Assembly (NCBI GenBank): GCA_948607205.1
Contig: CAPERS010000001.1
Span: 62,001-126,000 of the forward strand
DNA: 64,000 nucleotides
From: an uncultured Eubacteriales bacterium
GTDB lineage: Bacteria; Bacillota; Clostridia; Christensenellales; UBA1242
Direction of reading: 5' to 3'
Positions 24,295-33,545 of the stretch are shown piece after piece (within the stretch, counting starts at the first letter, position 1; every line of letters starts with the position of its first letter). The position numbers and the translations under genes were made by a program. The notes beneath the pieces were generated by a model, which was not told where the DNA came from, searched no databases, and was given only the letters and a program-made list of their open reading frames with translations.

Positions 24295-24537
24295 ATGGAA
24301 GAAAACTTTTTAGAAAAACTTGTAGATTTGTTATTTAATGCATTTCAAGAAAAGTATTTGGGTGTTGACCTAAGTCCACAAGGTATGAGTGAATGCTTTT
24401 TTGAATTGTCATCAACTCTTAATTATGAACAAAAACAACTTTTGCAAAAACTTGATTATTTTGAAGTTGAAACATATGTCAATAGCGTAAAAGCTTTAAT
24501 TAGATATTTTCTCACACTTTTAAACCCTAATAATTAA
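24295..24537 (+). CDS. Hypothetical 80-residue protein under XRE control
   Basis: A small, mostly helical, acidic protein with no Cys-rich or membrane part; the middle (SECFFELSSTLNYEQKQLL) looks like a helical bundle. Strong SD (GAAGGAGGTG) and near-consensus promoter, so it should be well expressed when derepressed. No family recognised. The arrangement (repressor, three operators, small effector) resembles phage-type or toxin-like switches, but no phage genes are adjacent and no toxin motif is visible. Confidence 0.65.
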   Translation: MEENFLEKLVDLLFNAFQEKYLGVDLSPQGMSECFFELSSTLNYEQKQLLQKLDYFEVETYVNSVKALIRYFLTLLNPNN

Positions 24538-24566
24538 ATCCAGCGATTAGATTTCGCTGGATTTGT
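24536..24566. terminator. Bidirectional terminator between the 80-residue gene and the U32 gene
   Basis: AAATCCAGCG, a loop, CGCTGGATTT; it overlaps the stop codon of the plus-strand gene and the 3' end of the minus-strand gene. Confidence 0.75.
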
Positions 24567-25743
24567 TTACTCTTAAAATGTCGCCTTTTTGAAGATGATA
24601 TGGAGTGGAAATTGAAACAATCTCTTGCACGCGTTTGCAGTCGTCAATTTCTTCGCCCTTTTCGGTTATTATCTTTTCAATAGTGATTGTTTTTCCAAAT
24701 GCGTCAGACGGCGAAAGGATTTCAAGTTTATCGCCTTTTTTAAAGCGGTTGCGCATTTCGACTTTTGCGTAGCCGTTTTTTTCATCTTCAACAACTTTTG
24801 CAACAAACACTGCTGTTTGCACTGGCATAGAGGTTTCAAGGTGTTCTTTGTCATCACTGCCAAAATAGAAACCTGTTGTATAACGACGGTGGCTTGTTTT
24901 TTCAAGTTCGTCAAGAAGAGTTTTCATATCATTCTTGCCGTCAATTGCACGGCGATAAGCATTGACAACTGACGCAACATAATAGTCCGACTTCATGCGC
25001 CCTTCAATTTTCAGACTAGCAATCCCCGCCTCTTCAAGTTCTTTAATATGTTCAATCATGCAAAGGTCTTTTGAGTTCAAAATATATGTTCCGCGCTCAT
25101 CCTCTTGGATTTCATACTCGTCATCACGGCTTTCTTCGCGGATAAAATATTTCCACCTGCACGCTTGCACACATGCGCCACGGTTGGAATCACGACCAGT
25201 GAGATAATTTGAAAGCAGACATCTTCCAGAATAAGAAATGCACATTGCGCCGTGAACAAAGGCTTCAATCTCAACACTTGCTGGCAAATTTTTGCGAATG
25301 TTTTTGATGTCGTTTAAACTAAGTTCACGCGCAAGCACAATTCTTGTCACTCCCATATCTGCATAGAACTTTGCCGACTGGCTGTTGTTGACATTTGCTT
25401 GTGTGGACACATGAACATTTAATGAAGGAAAGTTTTTTCTTATATAATAAATCAGTCCAACATCAGATACAATAAGCCCATCAACTTTGCATTTTTCAAG
25501 ATGAGCAAGATATGGATCAAGATTTTCAAAATCTATATCCTTTGCAACAATATTGAGTGTGACATAACCTTTCTTGCCATTTTCATGCAAAAAAAGCATT
25601 GCCTTTTCAATTTCTTCATCGCTGAAATTTCCAGCAAAAGCACGAAGCCCAAATTGTTTGCCTGCAAAATAGACAGCATCTGCTCCGAAGTGGACAGCTG
25701 TTACAAGTTTATCAAAATTGCCTGCTGGCGCAAGTAGTTCCAT
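24547..25743 (-). CDS. U32 peptidase-family protein (RNA hydroxylation, TrhP/YrrO-like)
   Basis: 398 residues: the N-terminal MELLAPAGNFDKLVTAVHFGA and the family core FVHGAMCISYSGRC followed by CVQACRW are intact, giving the conserved Cys set thought to hold an iron-sulfur cluster. A C-terminal beta domain follows. Relatives (TrhP, RlhA) are needed for 5-hydroxyuridine in tRNA or hydroxycytidine in 23S rRNA; protease activity claimed for older members is doubtful. The exact target is not decidable from sequence. SD AAGGAG before ATG. Downstream of the pnuC gene with an 18-bp gap, likely in one operon with tsaD-pnuC. Confidence 0.9.
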   Translation of the reverse strand: MELLAPAGNFDKLVTAVHFGADAVYFAGKQFGLRAFAGNFSDEEIEKAMLFLHENGKKGYVTLNIVAKDIDFENLDPYLAHLEKCKVDGLIVSDVGLIYYIRKNFPSLNVHVSTQANVNNSQSAKFYADMGVTRIVLARELSLNDIKNIRKNLPASVEIEAFVHGAMCISYSGRCLLSNYLTGRDSNRGACVQACRWKYFIREESRDDEYEIQEDERGTYILNSKDLCMIEHIKELEEAGIASLKIEGRMKSDYYVASVVNAYRRAIDGKNDMKTLLDELEKTSHRRYTTGFYFGSDDKEHLETSMPVQTAVFVAKVVEDEKNGYAKVEMRNRFKKGDKLEILSPSDAFGKTITIEKIITEKGEEIDDCKRVQEIVSISTPYHLQKGDILRVNKSSEI

Positions 25744-25760
25744 TATTTTTCTCCTTAACT

Positions 25761-26507
25761 CTAAATTTCTTCTGTTTTTTCTTTTAAAATAAAATTTTCT
25801 TTTCCTTTCTGCTCTTTATACATTCTGTTCCAGTTTATTATTCCATAAATGTTATTGGCAAACATAAGCACAAAAGTCACCGCGATTATAATGAAATCGG
25901 TCGCATTTGCAGTGCCTTGAAAAAGAGGTGTAAGCCAGATAAAGCAACCACAAATACTTGTTGCCATGAAAGCGATAAACTGAAATTTGTTTCCCCTCAA
26001 AGTGAGATAGTTTGCAAGAATCGCAAAGGTAAATGAAAATGTGCAAGGAACGAGCGCTATCGTGTTTAAAGCCCTAAGTGCAAAATAAACACCCGCCCAA
26101 AGTGCACCAAAAGCACAAATAATGCAAAGCCACTCTTTCCATTTGATGCTGTTAACTTTCATCTCCTGCGAAGTTATCTTGTTTTTCTTTTTGTTAATTA
26201 TATTGATAATAAAGGTGGCAATCTGCAAAGGTGTGAGAATTGCCAAGTTCAAAAAAAATTCACCCCACACGCCTTGAAGAAAAGATTGAGTGCAATATAG
26301 AAGATATTGACAAATAAGAAAAATAGGTGCAAAAATATAGCCTTTTGACAAGAAAAACACACTTAAAATCGCAATGAAAGAATAAGCAATCGAAAGCGCA
26401 TCACTTTTAAAAACTATTGAAACTGTTAAAACTGATACTAATGCAATCGGCAAAAATATCATATCATACAAATTGAAATTTTTGAAAAAGTTTTTGATTT
26501 TTTCCAT
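25761..26507 (-). CDS. pnuC: Nicotinamide riboside/mononucleotide transporter PnuC family
   Basis: A 248-residue polytopic protein with about seven membrane segments and the C-terminal signature NNIYGIINWNRMYKEQ (Asn and Trp residues of the PnuC pore). The family imports NAD precursors. The start ATG shares one base with the tsaD stop (TAATG), so translation is coupled. No NAD-related riboswitch or NadR is visible. The family is clear; the substrate within the vitamin-transporter group (nicotinamide riboside versus others) is less so. Confidence 0.82.
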   Translation of the reverse strand: MEKIKNFFKNFNLYDMIFLPIALVSVLTVSIVFKSDALSIAYSFIAILSVFFLSKGYIFAPIFLICQYLLYCTQSFLQGVWGEFFLNLAILTPLQIATFIINIINKKKNKITSQEMKVNSIKWKEWLCIICAFGALWAGVYFALRALNTIALVPCTFSFTFAILANYLTLRGNKFQFIAFMATSICGCFIWLTPLFQGTANATDFIIIAVTFVLMFANNIYGIINWNRMYKEQKGKENFILKEKTEEI

Positions 26508-27577
26508 TATAAATCCACATTTGGCTTGGCTGAAAGAGAAAGGTCAGCAAGTCCAATTCCTTTTTTTATCATATAGTAACCTGCCGTTGCAATCATTGCA
26601 CCGTTGTCAGTGCAATATTTAAGAACAGGGCTATAAAACTCAATTCCCTCTTTCTGACACTCATTAGTGAGTTTTTCTTTGAGCCTGCTATTTGCTCCAA
26701 CCCCGCCAGCAACCACAAGTTTATTAAGTCCGCTCTCTTTGCAGGCGCGAATAGCTTTGCTTGCAAGTTCATCAGTCACACATTCTTGAAAAGAAGAGGC
26801 AATGTCGGCCTTGTTTAATTCTTCACCTTTCTGAGTTTTATTGTGAACATAATTGACAACTGCAGTTTTGATTCCGCTGAAAGAAAAGTTCAAAGTGTTT
26901 TTCAAACTGCTCGAAACATTGAACTTGATATTTGGAGTGCCACTTTTTGCAAGTTTATCAATTTCTGGCCCGCCAGGATATGCCAACCCTAAAACTCTTG
27001 CCACCTTGTCAAAAGCCTCGCCAACCGCGTCATCAACAGTTGTTCCAAGAAGTGTCATGTCATAATAGTCATCAACACGAAGAATTGCGCTATGCCCCCC
27101 ACTGACCATAAGACAGACAAAAGGCGGAGTGAGTGACAAGTGTGAAATATAATTCGCTCCAATATGGCCATGAACATGACTGACAGCGATAAGTGGAATA
27201 TCAAGCGAGTATGCAAGCGATTTTGCAAAATTGACACCAACAAGAAGTGCACCAACAAGACCTGCGCCATAGGTTACAGCAACTGCGTCGATATCCTCTT
27301 TTTTAAGTCCGGCAGTGACAAGTGCCTCTTCAAAAATGTTTGAAATTGCGGTGATATGATTGCGCGACGCAACCTCTGGAACAACTCCACCAAAGCGTCT
27401 ATGAATTTCGATTTGTGATGCAACTATGTTGGATAAAACCTCACGGCCGTTCTTGACAATCGCAATGCTCGTTTCATCACAAGACGATTCAATTGACAAA
27501 ACTATGACATTCTCTTGATGCCTAAGTTTTTCAAATTTATCTTTCATTCGCTCAAAATAACTTTTCATATCACTCAT
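26507..27577 (-). CDS. tsaD: tRNA N6-adenosine threonylcarbamoyltransferase
   Basis: A 356-residue ASKHA-fold protein with LSIESSCDETSIAIV, the metal-binding HVHGH, MVSGGHSAI and AYPGGPEIDKLA, all TsaD hallmarks. It completes t6A37 in ANN-decoding tRNAs. The N-terminus is about 22 residues longer than usual (MSDMKSYFERMKDKFEKLR); a start at M11 (27547) is possible, and neither has an evident SD. Usual partners tsaB and tsaE are not in the window. It diverges from spoIIP, whose frame overlaps nothing essential if started at 27647. Confidence 0.95.
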   Translation of the reverse strand: MSDMKSYFERMKDKFEKLRHQENVIVLSIESSCDETSIAIVKNGREVLSNIVASQIEIHRRFGGVVPEVASRNHITAISNIFEEALVTAGLKKEDIDAVAVTYGAGLVGALLVGVNFAKSLAYSLDIPLIAVSHVHGHIGANYISHLSLTPPFVCLMVSGGHSAILRVDDYYDMTLLGTTVDDAVGEAFDKVARVLGLAYPGGPEIDKLAKSGTPNIKFNVSSSLKNTLNFSFSGIKTAVVNYVHNKTQKGEELNKADIASSFQECVTDELASKAIRACKESGLNKLVVAGGVGANSRLKEKLTNECQKEGIEFYSPVLKYCTDNGAMIATAGYYMIKKGIGLADLSLSAKPNVDL

Positions 27578-27646
27578 AATAACACAAATTGCATAAAAAT
27601 GCTAATAAATTTTAATAAACTTTCAAATATTGCACATATTAACTGT

Positions 27647-28795
27647 ATGAAAAAGTGTGTTAATAAAAGTTTTATATTTATCATTGTTTCTTTGCTCATT
27701 TTGGCAATGCTCCTTTTGCCAAACCTAAACTTTGCCTTTGCTGTTGATGGTCAGGTAAATGACAGTTATATTGTCTACACCACCGAACATGAATATCTTT
27801 TTGAAAAAAGCGACGTTGATGAAGGCGACCTTATTCTCACCAAAGATTTTAAGCAATATCAAATTGAGAAAATCGACCAAGAAAACAGAATTGCCTATGC
27901 CAAGTTCGTTAAAGATGTCAAAAAGCCAAACATTTCAAAAAAGCCAAAAGGTGCGAGAACTTTGTCAAACAACCGTGAGAAAAAAAACATTTCAATGTAT
28001 CTCACACACAACGATGAAAGTTTTAAACCTACAGATGGCTATGACAGCATATATGGCGCAGGTGGAATTCACGATGTGGCAAAAAAATTCAAAAATGAAC
28101 TTGAAAAGAAAGGCATTTCAGTGACACTTGATGAAACACTACATATACCTCACAACTCAAGCGCCTACACGCGAAGTGGCGTAACAGCAAAAAAACTTAA
28201 CGAGGAAAAACCTGATGCACTTTTTGACATACACCGTGACGGCGTTGCAAGAAGTTATTATTTGACAAAAGTTAATGGCAAAGAAGCCAGCAAAGTGAGA
28301 ATCGTTGTTGGCAAGTCTAACCCAAACTTTGAGCAAAACTATGAATTTGCAACAGTTGTTTTTGCAGTAGGTCAAGAACTTTATCCATGGCTTTTCTCTG
28401 ATATTTATTGTGGTAAAGGTCACTATAATCAAGCACTTCAAAACAAAGCACTCCTCTTTGAAATGGGAACATATCTTATCGAAAAAGATTTGGTCTATAC
28501 CTCAATGCCATACCTTGCAGACGTTGTGAACACCGTTCTCTATGACACCACAGTTGAAGGTGATGAAAACACAAAAGACCCAGTTGTTGATAACATTATC
28601 ATAAATGGCGATGACATGAAAAATCCAACAGTTTCCGACCACTTTGATGCAATCGCAAACAGCACCGCGCAAAAGACATATCTCTATTGGCTGATTCCAC
28701 TTATTTTAATTATTGTCGGTAGCTCAGTTGCTGTTGGCATAATCATCATAAACTCAAAAAAACAGCCAAAACGGCAGAGAAAATCAAAAAAATAG
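27647..28795 (+). CDS. spoIIP: Stage II sporulation protein P (peptidoglycan amidase/endopeptidase)
   Basis: 382 residues from ATG 27647 (MKKCVNKSFIFI), where the signal anchor begins; the longer frame overlaps tsaD. The SpoIIP domain shows YLTHNDESF, DVAKKF, HNSSAYTRS and FDIHRDG, the conserved His/Glu and Arg positions of the family. It works with SpoIID and SpoIIM to remove septal peptidoglycan during engulfment. Unusually there is a second membrane segment at the C-terminus (about residues 345-370, LIPLILIIVGSSVAVGI) followed by a basic tail. No Shine-Dalgarno is seen; a weak sigma-E-like element lies just upstream. Confidence 0.95.
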   Translation: MKKCVNKSFIFIIVSLLILAMLLLPNLNFAFAVDGQVNDSYIVYTTEHEYLFEKSDVDEGDLILTKDFKQYQIEKIDQENRIAYAKFVKDVKKPNISKKPKGARTLSNNREKKNISMYLTHNDESFKPTDGYDSIYGAGGIHDVAKKFKNELEKKGISVTLDETLHIPHNSSAYTRSGVTAKKLNEEKPDALFDIHRDGVARSYYLTKVNGKEASKVRIVVGKSNPNFEQNYEFATVVFAVGQELYPWLFSDIYCGKGHYNQALQNKALLFEMGTYLIEKDLVYTSMPYLADVVNTVLYDTTVEGDENTKDPVVDNIIINGDDMKNPTVSDHFDAIANSTAQKTYLYWLIPLILIIVGSSVAVGIIIINSKKQPKRQRKSKK

Positions 28796-28801
28796 AAAAA
28801 T

Positions 28802-28826
28802 AAGCATGAACATGTGTTCATGCTTT
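28802..28826. terminator. Terminator between spoIIP and prfB
   Basis: AAGCATGAAC, a 4-base loop, GTTCATGCTTTT; a 10-bp stem following the spoIIP stop and convergent with prfB. Confidence 0.8.
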
Positions 28827-28868
28827 TCATTTTTGCAAAAGTTCTTCAATATTGATAGCATAATGCTG

Positions 28869-29967
28869 TTAATACAATTTTTTCAAGTATTCATTAATAA
28901 ATTCTTGAATATTGCCGTTCATGACGCCTTGAATGTCACTGTCTTCATAGCCTGTTCGGTGGTCTTTGGCAAGCGTGTATGGGCAAAAAACATAAGAGCG
29001 AATCTGGCTTCCCCACTCAATCTTTTTAATTTCACCGCGAATCTCGGCAAGTTTTTCCATTTCCTCGCTTTCGGCTTTTTCAACAAGTTTTGAATAAAGC
29101 ATTTTCATAGCGTTTTCTTTGTTTTGAAGTTGACTACGCTCGGTCTGACATGCTGTCACAATGCCAGTTGGAATATGAGTGATTCGAATTGCCGATTCAG
29201 TTTTGTTGACATGTTGTCCACCCGCGCCTGACGAACGGAAGGTGTCAATTTTCAGGTCTTCTGGCCTTATTTGAATGTCTGGCATTTCGTCAATTTTTGG
29301 CATAACTTCCACACTTGCAAAAGAAGTGTGACGTCTTGCGTTTGAATCGAATGGTGATATGCGCACAAGCCTGTGAACTCCTTTTTCGCATTTGAGATAG
29401 CCATAAGCATACTCGCCGGCAACTTCAAAAGTTATGCTTTTAAGCCCTGCTTCGTCGCCGTCAAGGACATCCAAAACTTTAAGTTTGAAACCTGTTTTTT
29501 CGCAATACATTTGATACATGCGATAAAGCATATCAGTCCAGTCTTGTGCTTCTGTTCCGCCTGCGCCAGCATGAAGAGTTATGATTGCGTCGAAACTGTC
29601 ATATTTGCCAGAAAGCAAAGTTTCAACCTTTGCATTATCAATTTTCTTTTCAAGAGAATGCACGCTTTCTTCAAGTTCATTTTCAAGTGAAGAATCACCA
29701 CTTTCTTCAATAAGTTCAATAAGTGCATCAATGTCATCCAATCCACTTGCAAGCATTTTTATTGTTTCAAGTTTTTCTTCTATAAGTTTGACTTTCTTGC
29801 CAACTTCAAGCACAAGTTTTTGATTTAAATAAAACCCATCTTCAAGTTGTTGTTTTTTCAGTTTGTCAAGTTCAGATAAGAGTTTGTCTGAGTCAAAGAC
29901 ACTCCTTTATAAAAGAAAAATCCTCTTTCATATAGTTAAGCCTAACCTTAAAATTATCTAAAATCAT
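28869..29967 (-). CDS. prfB: Peptide chain release factor 2 with programmed +1 frameshift
   Basis: The first frame runs from ATG 29967 (SD GGAGG, 6-bp spacing) for 24 codons to an in-frame TGA at 29895-29893. The slippery CTT-TGA-C is preceded three bases earlier by AGGAG (29906-29902), exactly the RF2 autoregulatory layout. After the +1 shift (skipping 29895) the frame continues from 29894 to the stop at 28869, giving 365 residues in total. The anticodon-like SPF motif (ISPFDSN) and catalytic GGQ (GAGGQHVNKT) are intact. RF2 reads UGA and UAA; low RF2 lets the ribosome pause and shift. Confidence 0.97.
29890..29907 (-). promoter_or_regulatory. prfB +1 frameshift signal
   Basis: AGGAG (29906-29902), TGT, CTT TGA C (29898-29892) on the minus strand. 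The internal SD, 3-base spacing and slippery codon match the conserved RF2 element. Confidence 0.95.
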
Positions 29968-30153
29968 ATAAATCCTCCAATCAAATCAAATTGTCAATAT
30001 ATATTAACATAAAATAAAAAATTTGCAAACAAAAAAATCTTTCTATTGCAAAAATTTGCACAAAAGCATATGCAAACTTCATATTAATAGAGTGTATGCA
30101 AAGTTCTCTGGCAAAAGGACTTGTCTTGCACAAATTTAAGGAGGTTAAATTAA

Positions 30154-30819
30154 ATGTCATTTTACATCAATAACACAAATCCAAATCGTCCTGGCCCAAT
30201 TGGGAACAATGGACTCAATGGAATTTGCGAAAAAGTCTTGATTGAAACAACAAAAGTTTTCGACGCTTGTGTTTCTCAATCAACTGAAAGTGGAATAATA
30301 CTTCCAGTAACCGGCTTCAATCCTGCAAATCCAACACTGCCACTCACATTCATTTCAGCACAAAATACAATCGGTCAAAATGCAACAATCTCAGACCTTG
30401 TGATTGACCGCATCGACAGCACTCCAAACTATGCCAATGTCAGCATGAATGTCACAATCCCAGTGACTGTCACATATCGTGATGCAAACGGAGTGCTTGG
30501 CACTGCAAGTTCAACAATCACTGTTGCAAAAAGCGTAGTGCTTTTCGTGCCTCAGCCATCTCTCAGCCCAGTTAACATAACAGCACAAGCAACTTTCGCA
30601 AGCACAATGGGTTCATACACTGCTGAAAACACATTTACAGTGACTGGCTGTATTCAAATTCTCATCAAGGTTACAGCAGTTGTTGACCTTCTTGTTCCAA
30701 GTTTTGGCTACCCAGTGGTTCCACCTTGCCAACAAGCACAACAAAACTCAGCATGCCAAGCACTTGCTGACCTTCCACTGTATCCAACAGCAACAGTTTC
30801 AAACAACTTTAACAGATAA
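30154..30819 (+). CDS. Conserved clostridial spore-surface-like protein of unknown function
   Basis: 221 residues, rich in Asn, Thr, Pro and beta-forming residues, without signal peptide or membrane segment. Visible landmarks are CEKVLIETTKVFDACVSQ near the N-terminus, a central set of alternating hydrophobic strands (VTIPVTVTYRDANG), VTGCIQILIKVTAVVDLLVP and the Cys-containing FGYPVVPPCQQ near the C-terminus. I recall similar proteins as conserved unknowns in spore-forming Clostridia but cannot name a family with certainty; a coat or exosporium role is inference. Strong SD (AAGGAGG). Upstream, TTGCAA-17-TATGCA is a possible promoter. Confidence 0.6.
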   Translation: MSFYINNTNPNRPGPIGNNGLNGICEKVLIETTKVFDACVSQSTESGIILPVTGFNPANPTLPLTFISAQNTIGQNATISDLVIDRIDSTPNYANVSMNVTIPVTVTYRDANGVLGTASSTITVAKSVVLFVPQPSLSPVNITAQATFASTMGSYTAENTFTVTGCIQILIKVTAVVDLLVPSFGYPVVPPCQQAQQNSACQALADLPLYPTATVSNNFNR

Positions 30820-30867
30820 CAGTCTAAAAAAATCAAAAAATATAAAAATAAAAATTTATTTTATATC

Positions 30868-30897
30868 AAAAAAGGCAATTACTTGCCTTTTTTTTGT
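30868..30897. terminator. Terminator after the spore-surface-like gene
   Basis: AAAAAAGGCAA, 4-base loop, TTGCCTTTTTT; shared with the convergent surface-protein gene. Confidence 0.85.
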
Positions 30898-30905
30898 TTA
30901 AAACT

Positions 30906-33377
30906 TTAATAAATCACCTCAAAGTCAATCAGCCCATTTGACAAAACATCTTCTTGTCTTTCTATCGCTGATGCAATCTTGAAAAGTTCAACTTGCATAG
31001 GAAGAGAATTATTTATTCCGTCTTTATATCTAAACCCTTCACTAAATTCTTCTGCATTTCCTGATGCTTGTTTAATGCTAGTGCTACTTGTATCGGCTTT
31101 TAAATAACTTCCAATAATAATGCCTTGATATTCACTGCCAACAAAACTTGTATTTTCTTTAGAAACTTCACTGTGAGAAGAAGAAAACTTGATTAAGCAA
31201 TTTGCGCCAGCATTAAGAGCATCACCAATCATTGCGCCAACAGCATTGTTTCCTGTTAAATCTCCATAATTTGCAAAAGAAATTATCGAAAAGAAACTTT
31301 GGCTTTCTGCTTTTCCAAGCGCGCCACCAACAATATTTCCATTCAAAGCGCCCTTATTTATTGTTCTTTCAATTGTCGAAGTTCCACTCATTTTTCCAGC
31401 AATTCCGCCACCATAATTTGCTGATGCTATATTGCCATAACTCACACAACTTTCAACGCTTGAACTCACTAAACTGCCAACGATTCCACCTGCAAAATCA
31501 TTTTCACATCTCACATTGGCTTTTGAAATTGAAAGGTTTATTCTTGATGAACCCGCAAGCATTCCTGCAAGCCCTCCAACGTTGACCTTTCCAGCAACAA
31601 AACCAGATTCAACTTGACAATTTTCAATTTGACCACCACTCATTCTTCCAACGATTGCACCGACGTTATCCCAACCTTGAATATTGACGTCGCAAAGTTT
31701 TACATTTGATATGACTGAATTTTCCGCATTGCCGAAAAGACCTGTGCCATCAATTTCTTGAACTCTTTCAAGATAGTTAAGCGTTTTGACATTTGAAATT
31801 TTCTTTTCACAGCCGTTGAACTGGCCTTTAAAATAATTTTCGTTTGTTCCAATTGGTAGCCACAACTTTCCAGCAAGGTTAATGTTTTGAGTTAACTTAA
31901 ACTTCTTTTCTACAGTTTCAAAATTTTCAACGTTGACCATATATGACAAACTTGCCAAATCAAATTCATTTTCAATTATGAAATAACCATCACTATCCAA
32001 AACAAAATCCTTACTTGTCGCAACCGAATACCAAGTCTCAACAAAGTAAGCATAAAGTGTTATGTCTTCCACAAAGTCACAGACAATATTTGATTTGCCG
32101 AGATAATCATAATATCTTTTTCCTTTCCCATTCGGCTGGTCAAAATATCCGTCAAAGAGAAATCCTTCTTTTTGAGGTGGAACAATTTCAGGCATAACGC
32201 TATCAAAAGTCACTATTGTTTCTTCAGTTCCAAGATTCGTTGCTCCTGTTTGAACAAAGTTTACTTTTGATTGAACTGCTTCATATCTTGCATATAGATT
32301 TACTGTGCTGTTATGCACATTTGTCAATTGTTGCACATTTTGGCAATCAGAATAGACCACCTCTCCGTCTGGCTCTGTTGCCCAGCCAATAAAATTAAAC
32401 CCAGTTTTTTCAAAAGTGAAGTCGCTTAAATTTTGCTCAACTGAATAGACAAAACTTTGTTCTTTCAAGAGATTTCGGTCATCGTTTGAATGAAAAACAA
32501 CTTTATATTTTTTCTCATCAAAGCGAGCGTAGAAAACATTTGTTTGATTATTATCATTTTTGATGCCCATATCTGCAACCAAAGTGGCATTTATATTACT
32601 TGAAACTTTTTCTCCATTATGGAACCAGCCGTTGAAAACATATCTATCACTTAAAAAAGAACTTGCATCAGCATTGAAGATATGTCCATATGTGGTTTCA
32701 AAATTTCCAATTTCACCACCTTCGACATATTGCCCATTCAAATTCTCAAACTCCACAATGCACTTGCTTGAAACATTGACAGGAGTGGCTGTGACATTGT
32801 ATGTAAAAACCCAGCCTTCTTGAAGGTCACCACCAACTTCTGTTCCGCTTGAAGGATTGTCTTTTGTTTCACCCAACCAACCAATACCGCCTGGAATTCG
32901 GGACGTAAATTTAGAATTCATATCATAAAACTTATATGTATTTCCATTAAAAGAAATTTGGTCATTCATCACATGATTTATGCGCGCTTTTGAATAATGA
33001 ATTGCAGTATTGCCCGAAAAACTCACCGATTTCTGACCGTCAATTTCTGTGATATCAAAATACTCGCCCTTTCCTTCCTGTCTGAAAAGTCTGAGCAAAA
33101 GGTGACTGAAAGGTGTGACAATTTTATAGTCATAACCATCGGCAGAGACAATTGTGTAGTTGACATCTCTGTCAAAGTTTTGACCATTGACAGAACTTGC
33201 AGTATGTTCACCTTTATGAGTAATTTCACCGTTATAAATTATTTCACCAATCAGCAGTCTGTCTGCTAAACTTGTGTTGTTTGTTGGAAAATATAGGCAA
33301 AAAAGCCCTGCGACAATAATTATCGCAGACGCAATCATAAACCCCAACAGATGTTTAAATTTGAGAATTTTGTTCAA
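30906..33377 (-). CDS. Large secreted surface protein with InlB-type and GLUG repeats (823 residues)
   Basis: Start TTG 33377 (MNKILKFKHLLG) with GGAG 7 bases upstream. The N-terminal hydrophobic segment (residues 10-30) is a signal peptide or anchor. Then come a beta-rich region without a recognised family, InlB B-type repeats at about 290-445 (FIGWATEPDGEVVYSDCQ, LYARYEA), and GLUG-like repeats at about 500-735 (GLAGMLAG, GGIVGSLVSSSVESCVSYGNI, GGIAGKM). The last 60 residues (GNAEEFSEGFRY through INNSLPMQVELF) recur in the protein at 53125-56517. No LPxTG sorting motif is present. Likely an adhesin or envelope protein; substrate unknown. Confidence 0.85.
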   Translation of the reverse strand: MNKILKFKHLLGFMIASAIIIVAGLFCLYFPTNNTSLADRLLIGEIIYNGEITHKGEHTASSVNGQNFDRDVNYTIVSADGYDYKIVTPFSHLLLRLFRQEGKGEYFDITEIDGQKSVSFSGNTAIHYSKARINHVMNDQISFNGNTYKFYDMNSKFTSRIPGGIGWLGETKDNPSSGTEVGGDLQEGWVFTYNVTATPVNVSSKCIVEFENLNGQYVEGGEIGNFETTYGHIFNADASSFLSDRYVFNGWFHNGEKVSSNINATLVADMGIKNDNNQTNVFYARFDEKKYKVVFHSNDDRNLLKEQSFVYSVEQNLSDFTFEKTGFNFIGWATEPDGEVVYSDCQNVQQLTNVHNSTVNLYARYEAVQSKVNFVQTGATNLGTEETIVTFDSVMPEIVPPQKEGFLFDGYFDQPNGKGKRYYDYLGKSNIVCDFVEDITLYAYFVETWYSVATSKDFVLDSDGYFIIENEFDLASLSYMVNVENFETVEKKFKLTQNINLAGKLWLPIGTNENYFKGQFNGCEKKISNVKTLNYLERVQEIDGTGLFGNAENSVISNVKLCDVNIQGWDNVGAIVGRMSGGQIENCQVESGFVAGKVNVGGLAGMLAGSSRINLSISKANVRCENDFAGGIVGSLVSSSVESCVSYGNIASANYGGGIAGKMSGTSTIERTINKGALNGNIVGGALGKAESQSFFSIISFANYGDLTGNNAVGAMIGDALNAGANCLIKFSSSHSEVSKENTSFVGSEYQGIIIGSYLKADTSSTSIKQASGNAEEFSEGFRYKDGINNSLPMQVELFKIASAIERQEDVLSNGLIDFEVIY

Positions 33378-33517
33378 TACATAACTCCAATATTATTATA
33401 ACCAATTTGCCCAAATAAAAAAAAGCAATTTCAATAAAAAATTTTAAATTTTATAACTTTTTTTATAAATCAAATTGCTTTTTTAATTCGCACCTATTCA
33501 ACATCAATATTTGAATA

Positions 33518-33545
33518 AAAAATAGGCTTTTTAGCCTACTTTTTG
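33518..33545 (-). terminator. Terminator of ftsZ
   Basis: The minus strand reads AAAAAGTAGGC, short loop, GCCTATTTTTT, overlapping the ftsZ stop codon. Confidence 0.8.

Noticed and set aside
25744..25760. Riboswitch for the pnuC/U32 region
   Set aside because: The intergenic gaps are 1-18 bp, too short for an aptamer, and none was seen upstream of tsaD.
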